From: Microbacteriaceae bacterium VKM Ac-2854
GTDB taxonomy: Bacteria; Actinomycetota; Actinomycetes; Actinomycetales; Microbacteriaceae
Assembly: GCA_013205085.1 (NCBI GenBank)
Contig: JABMLH010000001.1
Location: 682,001 to 746,000 of the forward strand
DNA length: 64,000 nucleotides
Direction of reading: 5' to 3'
Shown: in pieces, positions 15,663 to 23,979 of the stretch
How the letters are laid out: the number at the start of each line of letters is the position of its first letter
Position numbering within the stretch: the first letter of the stretch is position 1
Program-made: the position numbers and the translations under genes
The notes under the pieces: model-generated
The model's input: the letters and a program-made list of their open reading frames with translations, nothing else
What the model was told of the DNA's origin: nothing
Database searches by the model: none

Positions 15663-16466
15663 ATGAGCGAGCAGATCGAGCCCGAACCCGTCGAAGCGCC
15701 CGCGTTCCGCCTCGCCCTCGTGCCCGGCGTCACCCCCACGAAATGGACGCGGGTCTGGGCCGAGCGCCGCCCCGAGCTGCCGCTGTCCGTCACCCCGATC
15801 GCCGAGAGCGAGCAGGAGGAGGTGCTGCGCAGCGCATCCGCAGACGTCGCCTTCGTGCGCGGCCCGGTCGACGCCGACGTGCTCAGCGTGATCGCCCTGT
15901 ACGACGAGCAGCCCGTCGTCATCGTCGCCCGCGATCATGCGCTGGCCGAGGAGGCGATCGTCGACATCGCCGATCTCGCCGACGAGCACCTGCTGCAGAG
16001 CCCGGACGCCGTACCGGAGTGGGCGGCGATCGCCGCCGAGATCGCCGACGGTTCTCGGCGCCCGCTGCCGCGCCTGCGCGACCTCGACGAGGCGGCCGAG
16101 CAGGTCGCGGCCGGCGTGGGCATCCTGATCCTGCCGCAGTCGGTCGCCCGCGTGCACAGCCGCAAGGACACGCGCACCGTCGCGCTGACCGGCGTGGCCG
16201 AGACACGGATCTCGCTCGCCTGGGTGACTGCGGCGAAGACCGACGACGTCGAAGACTTCATCGGCGTCGTGCGCGGCCGCAGCGCGAACAGCACGCGTGG
16301 TCGCGACCTCGAGGCCGAGGCCGCGGAGGCGAAGGCCGTGCGCAAGGCGGCTAAGGCGAAGAAGGTCGCCGAGAAGCGTGCGGCCGACTGGGCGAGGCGA
16401 CCCAGCGCCGCTCCCGGCAAGCCGGTCGCCCAGCGCTACCAGCCCCGCAAGCCCAAGCGGAAGTAG
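15663..16466 (+). CDS. LysR substrate-binding-domain protein without DNA-binding domain
   Basis: The 267-residue product starts MSEQIEPEPVEAPAFRLAL and goes straight into a periplasmic-binding-type fold (LALVPGVTPTKWTRVW, VAFVRGPVDADVLSVI, VAAGVGILILPQSVARV). This resembles the effector domain of LysR regulators. No winged helix precedes it. The C terminus (from about residue 215) is a basic Ala/Lys/Arg tail (RKAAKAKKVAEKR) that might contact nucleic acid. It probably binds a small ligand. Its target and its relation to the neighbouring DUF5997 protein are unknown. Confidence 0.75.
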   Translation: MSEQIEPEPVEAPAFRLALVPGVTPTKWTRVWAERRPELPLSVTPIAESEQEEVLRSASADVAFVRGPVDADVLSVIALYDEQPVVIVARDHALAEEAIVDIADLADEHLLQSPDAVPEWAAIAAEIADGSRRPLPRLRDLDEAAEQVAAGVGILILPQSVARVHSRKDTRTVALTGVAETRISLAWVTAAKTDDVEDFIGVVRGRSANSTRGRDLEAEAAEAKAVRKAAKAKKVAEKRAADWARRPSAAPGKPVAQRYQPRKPKRK

Positions 16467-16478
16467 CCCGGGCCGGGC

Positions 16479-17078
16479 TCAACCGGCGGGGAGCACCCGG
16501 TACCGCAGGTGCGTCACCAGCTCGTTGCCCACGGCGTAGATCGGCTCCAGCTTCAGCCCCGCGACGCCATCGAAGAGGCGGGCGCCCGAGCCGATCACGA
16601 TCGGGGCGACCGAGATCCGGATCTCGTCGATCAGGCCGGCATTCAGATACTGGTTCACGGTCGACGCGCCGCCCGCGATCGCGACGTCGGCGTCTCCCGC
16701 CGCCGCCTTCGCCTGCTCCAGGGCGGAGTGGATGCCGTCGGTGACGAAGTGGAACGTGGTGCCGCCCTGCATCACCAGGCTCTCGCGCGGGCGGTGGCTG
16801 AGCACGAAGACGGGGGCGTGGTACGGCGGTTCCTCGCCCCACCAGCCGGTCCAGTCGAGGTCCCAGTCGCCGCGGTCGGGACCGAACATGTTGCGGCCCA
16901 TGATGAAGGCCCCGGACGACACCTGCCGCGCGACCTCGTCGGCGTTGCGTTCGCGCTGCTCGAACTGCCAGCGGTGCAGCCCGTCGACACCCTCTCCCAT
17001 GGGGGTCTCCAGGGTCTGGTTCGGCCCGGCGAGGTAACCGTCCAGAGAGGTTCCGATGTTGCAGACCACGATGCCCAT
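16479..17078 (-). CDS. Dihydrofolate reductase family protein (RibD C-terminal type)
   Basis: The 199-residue product has the PF01872-type fold: [19 protein letters not shown] at the N terminus, [27 protein letters not shown] and [23 protein letters not shown], which is the NADPH-binding region. Such YyaP/YwjB-like reductases are widespread with unproven substrates, and a role as a true folate enzyme is unlikely. It is convergent with the preceding gene (12 bp between stops) and divergent from the HbpS-like gene. Confidence 0.85.
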   Translation of the reverse strand: MGIVVCNIGTSLDGYLAGPNQTLETPMGEGVDGLHRWQFEQRERNADEVARQVSSGAFIMGRNMFGPDRGDWDLDWTGWWGEEPPYHAPVFVLSHRPRESLVMQGGTTFHFVTDGIHSALEQAKAAAGDADVAIAGGASTVNQYLNAGLIDEIRISVAPIVIGSGARLFDGVAGLKLEPIYAVGNELVTHLRYRVLPAG

Positions 17079-17244
17079 GTCGACTCCTTCAGTGTCCGTC
17101 GCACGACTGTCCGTCGCCCAGCCTGGCGTGCATCCGCCGACGAGGCAAATGGCTCGGCGTCACCTGGCCGAGTCGCTGTCGGATGCGAGGTCTAGGGTGT
17201 GGCCGAGTGGCCTCATCGGCGAGGCCGCAGGATCGGAGAAGCAC

Positions 17245-17646
17245 ATGGCTGACATCACTCTCGAGCAGGCTCAGGCCGTTGTGGCGGCGGCTCAGGCGGC
17301 CGCCGTCGACAACGGCACCCTGATGGACATCGCCGTTGTAGACGCGGGCGGCAACCTGAAGGCGTTCGCGCGGATGGACGGCGCCTGGCTCGGCAGCATC
17401 GACATCGCGATCCGCAAGGCGAAGACGGCGCGCTACTTCGACATGGAGTCGGGTGCCATCGGCACGCTCTCGCAGCCGGGCGGCCCGCTGTACCAGATCG
17501 AGGTGTCCAATGGCGGGCTGATCAGCTTCCCGGGCGGCATCCCGCTGCAGCTCGGCGATGACATCATCGGTGCGATCGGAGTCAGCGGCAGCACAGTCGA
17601 GAACGATCGGGCTGTCGCTCAGGCCGGAGTCGCCGCGCTGAGCTGA
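17245..17646 (+). CDS. GlcG/HbpS family heme-binding-type protein
   Basis: The ATG at 17245 follows GGAG and gives 133 residues, the usual size of the GlcG/HbpS/PduO-C family (PF03928). Conserved segments are [34 protein letters not shown] and [21 protein letters not shown]. Family members bind heme or cobalamin, or act near glycolate and polyol catabolism. Without a signal peptide this copy is cytosolic. Its ligand is not evident from the sequence. Confidence 0.85.
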   Translation: MADITLEQAQAVVAAAQAAAVDNGTLMDIAVVDAGGNLKAFARMDGAWLGSIDIAIRKAKTARYFDMESGAIGTLSQPGGPLYQIEVSNGGLISFPGGIPLQLGDDIIGAIGVSGSTVENDRAVAQAGVAALS

Positions 17647-17676
17647 GGCCGCCGGCGCCCGGTTCGCAATGTTCCT

Positions 17677-17705
17677 TTGACAGGACAAGCGAGCGTCGGT
17701 AATCT
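17677..17705 (+). promoter_or_regulatory. Near-consensus sigma-70 promoter
   Basis: TTGACA (17677-17682), a 17-bp spacer and TAATCT (17700-17705) form the best promoter match in the window. It reads toward the sugar isomerase gene at 17824 and predicts transcription starting near 17712. Confidence 0.75.
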
Positions 17706-17722
17706 CGCTTGCACGCACTCTT

Positions 17723-17734
17723 TGGAGCGCTCCA
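17723..17734. promoter_or_regulatory. LacI-type operator
   Basis: TGGAGCGCTCCA is a perfect 12-bp palindrome with the central CG and GAGCGCTC core typical of LacI-family sites. It lies about 11 bp downstream of the predicted start point, where bound repressor would block elongation. No LacI gene is in the window, so the regulator is encoded elsewhere. Confidence 0.6.
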
Positions 17735-17823
17735 CTGACGCGGCTCGCTTCAACGGAGGACGACGGGTGCGACCGCGAACCGAACCGGGCGCCACGCCCG
17801 CATCCTCAGAAAAACGGAGTCCC

Positions 17824-18819
17824 ATGAAGCTCGGCGTCTACAACGCGATCCTGCACGACCGTTCGCTGCCCGAGGCCCTGAAGGTCATCGGTGACCTCGG
17901 CCTCACTGGCATCGAGATCAACACCGGCGGCTTCCTGCCCGCGGTGCACGTGCCCACCTTCGACGACATCCTGGTGTCGGACGCCGCGCGCGACGACTAC
18001 CTCGGCATCTTCGAGGGCACGGGCGTCGCCATCGCCGGCCTGAACTGCAACGGGAATCCGCTGCACCCCGACCGCGCGATCGGCGAGAAGCACGCGGAGG
18101 ACATCCGCCGCTCCATCCGCCTCGCGAATCGGCTCGGCCAGAACCGCGTCGTCACCATGGGCGGCCTGCCCGGTGGCGAGCCCGGCGCGACGCGGGTGAA
18201 CTGGGTCGTCAACGCCTGGAACTCGGCTGCGCTCGAGGTGCTCGACTACCAGTGGGAGATCGTCGCCGACTTCTGGCGCGAGACCGACCGCCTGGCGGCC
18301 GACCACGGTGTGAAGGTGGCGCTGGAGCTGCACCCGCAGAACGTCGTGTTCAACACGGCCGACGTCTACAAGCTGATCGAGCTGACCAAGGCGACCCACG
18401 TGGGCGTCGAGCTCGACGCCTCGCACCTGTTCTGGCAGCAGATGGACCCGGTGGCCGTGGTCCGCGAACTCGGCGACCTGGTCTTCCAGGCCGCGGCGAA
18501 GGACGTGCGGGTCAACACCGAGAACGCCGCGCTCTACGGCGTGCTGGACAACTCGTTCCGCAAGCTCGACCCCTCGGAGAACCGCACCAACCTGGGCGGC
18601 GACGAGTGGGCCAACGAGTGGCCGAAGGCCTCGGCGTGGGACTTCGTCGCGCTCGGCCGCGGCCACGATGTGGCCTACTGGACTGAACTCCTCCGCGCGC
18701 TGAAGGAGGTCGACGAGAACATGCTGGTCAACATCGAGCACGAGGACACCTCGCTCGGTCGCATCGAGGGCCTCGAGGTCGCCGCCGCCGTGCTCAAGGA
18801 AGCCGACGCGGCGCTCTGA
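17824..18819 (+). CDS. Sugar phosphate isomerase/epimerase (TIM barrel)
   Basis: The 331-residue protein starts MKLGVYNAILHDRSL after CGGAG and belongs to PF01261. The barrel elements LGLTGIEINTGGF, KVALELHPQNVVFNT (metal ligands), HVGVELDASHLFWQQMD, VFQAAAKDVRV and MLVNIEHEDTSLG are clear. It is similar in kind to the isomerase at 14136 but not a recent duplicate. It is a single-gene unit with its own strong promoter, LacI-type operator and terminator, suggesting induction by a specific sugar. Confidence 0.87.
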   Translation: MKLGVYNAILHDRSLPEALKVIGDLGLTGIEINTGGFLPAVHVPTFDDILVSDAARDDYLGIFEGTGVAIAGLNCNGNPLHPDRAIGEKHAEDIRRSIRLANRLGQNRVVTMGGLPGGEPGATRVNWVVNAWNSAALEVLDYQWEIVADFWRETDRLAADHGVKVALELHPQNVVFNTADVYKLIELTKATHVGVELDASHLFWQQMDPVAVVRELGDLVFQAAAKDVRVNTENAALYGVLDNSFRKLDPSENRTNLGGDEWANEWPKASAWDFVALGRGHDVAYWTELLRALKEVDENMLVNIEHEDTSLGRIEGLEVAAAVLKEADAAL

Positions 18820-18830
18820 CTCGGCAGAAG

Positions 18831-18879
18831 AGGGTTGTCACTTTCTCCGCTCCTCACCGACAAAGTGACAACCCTTTTT
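18831..18879 (+). terminator. GTTGTCAC palindromic repeat, copy 2, with T-tract
   Basis: AGGGTTGTCACTTT (18831-18844) pairs with AAAGTGACAACCCT (18862-18875) over 14 bp and runs into TTTTT. It lies 12 bp after the isomerase stop and is an obvious intrinsic terminator. The arms also belong to the dispersed GTTGTCAC family. Confidence 0.85.
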
Positions 18880-18898
18880 CAGGCATGGAGTCGTGAGG

Positions 18899-18943
18899 GG
18901 GTTGTCACTCCGTCCCGCCCGCCGTGGGACGGAGTGACAACCC
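18899..18943. repeat. GTTGTCAC palindromic repeat, copy 3
   Basis: An 18-bp perfect stem (18899-18916 with 18926-18943) begins GGGTTGTCACTCCGTCCC, as in the copy after rplA. It stands in tandem with copy 2, facing the 3' end of the hydrolase gene on the other strand. That gene's stop codon (18905-18907) and last residues lie inside it. Confidence 0.9.
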
Positions 18944-19468
18944 TCTGAGGGCGTCGAGGGCCGCCGGGAGGCGGGTGAAGCCCTGGGACGCGAGGAAGTG
19001 GCCGCCTCCCGGGATCACGGTGACGGGCGCGCCGAGGCGGGCAGCGAAGGCGTCCGTCAGCTCGATCGGGACGAAGCCGTCCGCGTCGGAGCGGATCACG
19101 TGCACACGATCGATCCGGGCGTCCTCGACGCGGGCGCCGGCGCCGATGTAGGCGTCCAGCTGGGGCAGCGGCGGCAGCGGATCCGCGAAACCGGAGACGA
19201 AGACAGCGGAATCGAGGCGCGCGCCGGTTGCGAGCAGTGCCCGTACCACGGTGAGGCAGCCGAGGCTGTGCGCCACCACGCTGACGCCCACCCCGTCGCC
19301 GATCGCCGCGGTCACCGCGTCGAGCCAGGCGTCCGGATCGGGTGCGGACGAGCCGGGGAGGAACACCCGCTGCGTCTCGAAGCCGTCGCGCGTGGCCTCG
19401 GCCTCCAGCCACGGGAACCAGTGCGAGTCGACGCCGGCCGTGAATCCGTGCACGATGAGCAGCCTCAT
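18905..19468 (-). CDS. RBBP9/YdeN-type alpha/beta hydrolase
   Basis: The 187-residue product is a small serine hydrolase: MRLLIVHGFTAGVDSHWF, nucleophile in VVAHSLGCLTVV (H-S-x-G), Asp in IRSDADGFVP, His in IPGGGHFLASQG. The fold ends there, and the last 13 residues (RGLSLRPTAGGTE) are encoded by the palindromic repeat, which supplies the stop. The substrate is unknown. Its ATG overlaps the stop of the upstream tetR gene by 4 bp, so the two are cotranscribed. Confidence 0.85.
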   Translation of the reverse strand: MRLLIVHGFTAGVDSHWFPWLEAEATRDGFETQRVFLPGSSAPDPDAWLDAVTAAIGDGVGVSVVAHSLGCLTVVRALLATGARLDSAVFVSGFADPLPPLPQLDAYIGAGARVEDARIDRVHVIRSDADGFVPIELTDAFAARLGAPVTVIPGGGHFLASQGFTRLPAALDALRGLSLRPTAGGTE

Positions 19469-20097
19469 ACTCCGGGCAACGCCTCGTGCCGCGCGGCGAT
19501 TCCCGCGACGATCGTCTCGACACCCCAGCCGAAAGCCGCGTCCGGCGGGCTCAGGAACACTTCGTTCACCGCAGCCGTCAGCGGGAACCGGTCGGCGTCG
19601 ATCCGACGGTGCCGCAGCGCGGCGGAGTAGCGTTCCGGCGTCGCGGCGCGGTGCTGCTCCTCGATCACGTGCCCGATTACGAAGCCGTAAAGCGTCTGGA
19701 ACGAGCGCAGCGCCTCCGTCACCTCGAAGCCGGCGTCGGTGAGCACGCGCAGTGGGACCTCCATCGATCCGATCGCCTCGTCGTCGGTGAGGTAGGTGCC
19801 GGAGAACAGCTTCGCGCCCTCGCGATAGCGCAACAGCACGGTCCGGATGTGCGCGGCGGCGTCGCGGAGGAAGTCGCGCCAGTCGCCGCCGCCGGGCTCG
19901 CCGATCGTCAGCTCGCGCATGATCACGGTGGCCATCTCGTCGGAGAGCGCCGTCATGTCGGGGAGGTGGTAGTAGAGCGCGCCGGCGCGGACACCGAGTC
20001 GGTCGGCGAGGGCGCGGGCGGTGATCGCGGCGGTGCCGCCCTCGGCGAGCAATTCGAAGGCGGCGGCGACGATCGCCTCGCGGGTGAGTTTCGCCAC
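19465..20097 (-). CDS. TetR-family transcriptional regulator (TetR class C-terminal domain)
   Basis: The 210-residue protein starts MAKLTREAIVAAAFELLAEG, and its helix-turn-helix is ITARALADRLGVRAGALYYH. The C-terminal part (LLRYREGAKLFSGTY, FQTLYGFVIGHVIEEQ) is like that of tetracycline-repressor-type TetR_C proteins. It is divergent from a quinone-oxidoreductase gene, with two matching operators in the 85-bp gap. It probably controls both directions, repressing until a small lipophilic ligand binds. Confidence 0.9.
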   Translation of the reverse strand: MAKLTREAIVAAAFELLAEGGTAAITARALADRLGVRAGALYYHLPDMTALSDEMATVIMRELTIGEPGGGDWRDFLRDAAAHIRTVLLRYREGAKLFSGTYLTDDEAIGSMEVPLRVLTDAGFEVTEALRSFQTLYGFVIGHVIEEQHRAATPERYSAALRHRRIDADRFPLTAAVNEVFLSPPDAAFGWGVETIVAGIAARHEALPGV

Positions 20098-20115
20098 GAC
20101 GGCCTCCTTGACTTT

Positions 20116-20128
20116 TGAACGGTGTTCA
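20116..20128. promoter_or_regulatory. TetR operator O1
   Basis: TGAACGGTGTTCA is a 13-bp palindrome (TGAAC-N3-GTTCA) 18 bp upstream of the tetR start. Its wider flanks (TTTTGAACGGTGTTCA) are the exact inverse of the second site. Confidence 0.75.
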
Positions 20129-20151
20129 GTGATTCTAGACGCAGTTCAATT

Positions 20152-20164
20152 TGAACACCGTTCA
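20152..20164. promoter_or_regulatory. TetR operator O2
   Basis: TGAACACCGTTCA, the reverse complement of O1, lies 18 bp before the oxidoreductase ATG and is flanked by TTCAAAA. Centre-to-centre distance from O1 is 36 bp. The symmetric pair implies autoregulation and control of the divergent gene. Confidence 0.75.
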
Positions 20165-20182
20165 AAACAGGAGGAATCCGCC

Positions 20183-21124
20183 ATGAAGGCCGCCGTCGTC
20201 ACCGATTTCGCTCACGCCCCGCACTACGCCGACTTCCGGGAGCCCGAGGCGCCGGAGGGCTTCGTACCCGTGCGTATGCTCGCCGTCGGCGTGCACCGCA
20301 TCGTCCGATCCCTCGCGGCCGGCGCTCACTACGGGGTCGGCGACGAGCTGCCCTTCGTACCCGGCGTCGATGGCGTCGGCGAACTCGCCGACGGCACGCG
20401 CGTTTACACCGGCGGCTCGCCCGACCCGTTCGGCACGCTCGCCGAGCGCACGGTTGTGCCGGCCGGATTCGCGGTGCCGGTGCCGGCCGAGCTCGACAGC
20501 GTCACGGCCGCCGGCATCGTGAACCCGGCGATGTCCTCGTGGCTGCCGCTGGTCGGCCGCGCGCGGCTGCAATCCGGGCAGACCGTGCTCGTGCTCGGAG
20601 CGACCGGCGCCTCCGGCTCGCTCGCGGTGCGGATCGCCCTGCACCTCGGGGCCGGGCGCGTCATCGCCGCCGGGCGCAACGCCGCGGCGCTGGCGGCGCT
20701 CGCCGCGGATCCACGGGTCGTAACGGTGAGCATCGACGACGAGCTGACGGCGAGCATCCGCTCGGCCGCCCCCGGCGGCATCGACGTGGTGCTCGACTAC
20801 CTGTGGGGGCCGGTCGCGGAGGCGGCACTGGAGGCGCTGCGTCGCAACGGGCTCGACCACGTCGCGGCGCAGACGAGCTACGTGCAGATCGGCGCGCTGG
20901 CCGGCACGCGGGTGGCGCTGGATGCGGCGCTGCTGCGCTCCTCGAACGTGACGGTGTTCGGCAGCGGGGCCGGCTCCATGGATCCGCGGCTGCTGCTGGC
21001 CGAGCTGCCGAAGATCCTGGCGCTGGCCGCGAGCGGCGGCATCGCGCTCGACGTGCGCGCCGTCCCGCTGGTGGCGGTGGCGACGGAGTGGGCGTCGTCC
21101 GACCGGTTGGTGTTCGTGCCCTGA
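20183..21124 (+). CDS. Quinone oxidoreductase-like medium-chain dehydrogenase
   Basis: The ATG follows AGGAGG and gives 313 residues. It is an MDR-superfamily protein with a short GroES-like N domain (MKAAVVTDFAHAPHY, VPGVDGVGEL) and a Rossmann domain with VLVLGATGASGSLAVRIAL, then AAGRNAAALAAL and DVVLDYLWG. No zinc ligands are seen. It is likely an NADPH-dependent enone/quinone reductase induced through the divergent TetR protein. Confidence 0.87.
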   Translation: MKAAVVTDFAHAPHYADFREPEAPEGFVPVRMLAVGVHRIVRSLAAGAHYGVGDELPFVPGVDGVGELADGTRVYTGGSPDPFGTLAERTVVPAGFAVPVPAELDSVTAAGIVNPAMSSWLPLVGRARLQSGQTVLVLGATGASGSLAVRIALHLGAGRVIAAGRNAAALAALAADPRVVTVSIDDELTASIRSAAPGGIDVVLDYLWGPVAEAALEALRRNGLDHVAAQTSYVQIGALAGTRVALDAALLRSSNVTVFGSGAGSMDPRLLLAELPKILALAASGGIALDVRAVPLVAVATEWASSDRLVFVP

Positions 21125-21443
21125 GGGCCGCTCCGTCCGGCGCCGTCAGAAGGCCGGGTGGTCGCCGCGTCCGCTGCCTTCCGAAGCCCGGGTGGTCGCT
21201 CGGCGTCCGAACCCTTGAGGATTCGGACGGAACGTGACGACCCGGGCCTTCCGCGTGCGGCGCTTAGCAGACGAACGTCGCAGATGCGGAGCGTTACGTC
21301 GCGTGACGCTTCGTTGCGTCACGTGACCGCGCGGCATTGCGCCCGGCGCGCGGGCGGAGAGCATGGTCTCCGGCGCGCTACGTCTTCACAGCCGCAGCAT
21401 CGCCTCCCCACAGCATCCCACCACCCCAGGCAGGTACATCCCC
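21125..21443. other. Intergenic region with nested inverted repeats
   Basis: No gene is supported in these 319 bases. An imperfect palindrome spans 21183-21250 (inner arms CGTCCGAA 21204-21211 and TTCGGACG 21222-21229, outer CCCGGG-containing arms), probably ending the oxidoreductase transcript. A second inverted repeat, CGTGACGC (21302-21309) / GCGTCACG (21316-21323), lies upstream of the ABC transporter and could be an operator. No clear -35/-10 pair was identified. Confidence 0.6.
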
Positions 21444-22484
21444 ATGCGATTCCGCACCCTCACCTCCGCGGTGGCGATTCTCGCCGCCGCGACGCTGGTG
21501 CTCACCGGCTGTTCCCTGAAGGACGAGTCCAGCAGCGCCTCCGCGAACGACAGCAGCACCAGCGCCGCGTCCACCACCTCGATCGCCGACATCCCCAGCC
21601 TCGAAGGCAAGACGGTCGGCATCGCGGCGAAGGACATCGTGCACGACTTCTCCCGCATCGTGTACCAGTCGGTGCAGGACCGCGTGAAGGAGCTCGGCGG
21701 CACCGTCGTCGCCACCCAGGCCGAGGCAAAGGACGACAAGCACGTCTCCGACATCGAGAACCTGGTCTCGCAGAAGCCCGACGCGATCATCGTGATCCTC
21801 GGCGACGCGACCACCCTCGCGCCGGCGCTGAAGGAGGTGCACGACGCGGGCATCCCGCTGTTCACCATCGACAACGTGTCGGAGTACTCCGAGAACAACG
21901 TCACCAGCGACAACTGGCAGATCGGCTCGACCCTGGCGCGCACCATCGCCGAGGACATCGGCGGCACCGGCCAGATCCTGGTCTTCAACGGCTTCCCGGG
22001 CGTCGCGCCCTGCCGCATCCGCTACAACGAGCTCAAGCTCGTCCTGGAGGACTACCCGAACATCTCGATCATCCAGCCCGAGCTGCAGGACAAGTACGAG
22101 GGCACGATCGAGGATGCGAAGCAGCAGATCGGCGACGCCCTGTCGCGCTACCCGAAGGGCGAGATCTCCGCGATCTGGTCCTGCTGGGACACCCCGCAGA
22201 TCGGTGCGGCGCAGGCCGTCGACGCGGCCGGCCGTGACGAGATCAAGATCTACGGCGTGGACGCCGACCAGGGCGCGCTCGACCTGATCGCCGACCCCGA
22301 CTCCTCCTACACCGCCACCATCGCGCAGCAGAACGTCGCGATCGGCGCCGGCTCGGCCGATAACGTCGCCAAGTTCCTCGGCGGCGAGGAGGACTCGGTC
22401 ACCCCGACGACCTACTTCGCTCCGGTGCTGATCACCAAGGCGAACATCGCCGAGAAGACCAAGGAGCTCGGCCTCAGTGAGTGA
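21444..22484 (+). CDS. Sugar ABC transporter substrate-binding lipoprotein
   Basis: The 346-residue protein has a signal peptide with lipobox LVLTGC (Cys about residue 24) and a low-complexity Ser/Ala linker. It then shows a ribose-type periplasmic-binding fold (PF13407): GKTVGIAAKDIVHDFSR, SQKPDAIIVILGDATT, GIPLFTIDN and IYGVDADQGALDLI. It captures a sugar outside the membrane for the ATPase and two permeases that follow. The stop overlaps the ATPase start by 8 bp. The substrate is unknown. Confidence 0.92.
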   Translation: MRFRTLTSAVAILAAATLVLTGCSLKDESSSASANDSSTSAASTTSIADIPSLEGKTVGIAAKDIVHDFSRIVYQSVQDRVKELGGTVVATQAEAKDDKHVSDIENLVSQKPDAIIVILGDATTLAPALKEVHDAGIPLFTIDNVSEYSENNVTSDNWQIGSTLARTIAEDIGGTGQILVFNGFPGVAPCRIRYNELKLVLEDYPNISIIQPELQDKYEGTIEDAKQQIGDALSRYPKGEISAIWSCWDTPQIGAAQAVDAAGRDEIKIYGVDADQGALDLIADPDSSYTATIAQQNVAIGAGSADNVAKFLGGEEDSVTPTTYFAPVLITKANIAEKTKELGLSE

Positions 22485-23979
22485 GTCGGCAGCACCGGCC
22501 CTCGTGATGGAGGGCACCACCAAGTCCTTCGCCGGGGTGCCGGTGCTGCGCGGTGTCGGTCTCACCCTCGGGCGCGGCGAGGTCGTCGCGCTCGTGGGCG
22601 AGAACGGCGCCGGCAAGTCGACGCTGATCAAGATCCTCACCGGGCTGTACTCCTCCGACGGCGGCACCATCGCGATCGACGGTGTGCCTACCTCGATCAC
22701 CACCCCGCGCGACGCCGAGCGGGCGGGTATCCGGGTCGTGCACCAGGACCGCCACCTCGCCGGCCGGCTCACCGTGGCGGAGCAGCTGTACCTGGGGCAC
22801 GAGAAGCTCAGGCGTCGCGGCGTGTCCGCGGAGTCGGTGCTCACCGACCTCGTGGGCCTCTCCGTCCGCGGCGACACCCTCGTCGACGACCTCACCGTCG
22901 CGGAGCAGCAGCTGCTGCAGATCGCGCGGGCGCTGCTGGTCGAGCCGCGCATCCTGGTGCTGGACGAGCCGACCGCCCCGCTTGCCGCGGGCGAGGTGGC
23001 GGCGCTGTTCGCCTCCATCCGCCGGCTGCAGGCGCGCGGCGTCTCGGTGATCTACATCTCGCACTACCTGCAGGAGGTGCAGCGGATCGCCAGCCGGGTC
23101 GTGGTGCTGCGCAACGGCGCGAACGTCGGCGAGCTCGACCTCGTCGAGGGCGACGCCGAGCAGGGCGCGCGGATCGTGGCCTTGATGCTCGGCCGCGACG
23201 TGGAGGAATTCGCGATCCGCTCGGACCGCGTCGTCGCCGCCGACGTCGCCCCGCTGCTCGAACTCGACGCCCTGACCGTGCCGGGCGCCCTCGCGGCGCT
23301 CGACCTCGTGGTGCGCCCGGGCGAGATCGTCGGCGTCACCGGCCTGGTCGGCTCGGGCGTGGACGTGCTGGCTGATGCGGTGGTGGGCCTCGCCCGCCGC
23401 GGCGGCCGCGTGCGCGTGGCCGGCAAGGCGACCTCGAACGCCCGCGGCTTCGTAGCTGCGGGAGGCGCCTACGTGCCGAGCGACCGCCGCCGCGACGGCG
23501 TGCTGGTGGCGCACACCATCCGCGAGAACCTCTCGATCGCCGCGCTCGGGCGGATCAGCCTGGGCGGCATCCTGCCCAGCCGCCGCCGCGACAAGGCGAT
23601 CGCCGCGGAGCAGATCGCCGCGTTGGACGTGCGGCCCGCGAATCCGGAGGCCGTGGTCGGCACGCTCTCGGGCGGCAACCAGCAGAAGGTGGCGCTGGGC
23701 AAGTGGCTCGCCGCGGGCTCGCAGGTTTTTGTGCTGGATCAGCCCACCGCGGGCGTCGACGTCGGCAGCCGCGCCGCGATCTACGCCCTGATCAACCGCC
23801 TGGTCGACGAGGGCGCCGGCATCCTGCTGGTCTCGCTCGACCTCGAAGAACTCGTCGGCCTCGCCGACCGCGTCGTGGTGCTGCACCGCGGCGAGGTGCG
23901 CGCCGAGCTGCCGCGCGCCGAGCTCAGCATCGACCGCGTGCTCGCGATCGCGTCCGGCGCCCTGGAGAGAGCATCATGA
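22477..23979 (+). CDS. Sugar ABC transporter ATP-binding protein (RbsA type, two ABC domains)
   Basis: The 500-residue protein contains two fused ABC cassettes, typical of RbsA/XylG/AraG. The first has Walker A GENGAGKST, Walker B ILVLDEPTAPL and a degenerate signature (LTVAEQQLLQIARAL). The second has no proper Walker A ([10 protein letters not shown]) but an intact signature LSGGNQQKVALGKWL and Walker B VFVLDQPTAGVD. This asymmetry is normal for the family. The gene is translationally coupled to its neighbours. Confidence 0.94.
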   Translation: MSESAAPALVMEGTTKSFAGVPVLRGVGLTLGRGEVVALVGENGAGKSTLIKILTGLYSSDGGTIAIDGVPTSITTPRDAERAGIRVVHQDRHLAGRLTVAEQLYLGHEKLRRRGVSAESVLTDLVGLSVRGDTLVDDLTVAEQQLLQIARALLVEPRILVLDEPTAPLAAGEVAALFASIRRLQARGVSVIYISHYLQEVQRIASRVVVLRNGANVGELDLVEGDAEQGARIVALMLGRDVEEFAIRSDRVVAADVAPLLELDALTVPGALAALDLVVRPGEIVGVTGLVGSGVDVLADAVVGLARRGGRVRVAGKATSNARGFVAAGGAYVPSDRRRDGVLVAHTIRENLSIAALGRISLGGILPSRRRDKAIAAEQIAALDVRPANPEAVVGTLSGGNQQKVALGKWLAAGSQVFVLDQPTAGVDVGSRAAIYALINRLVDEGAGILLVSLDLEELVGLADRVVVLHRGEVRAELPRAELSIDRVLAIASGALERAS

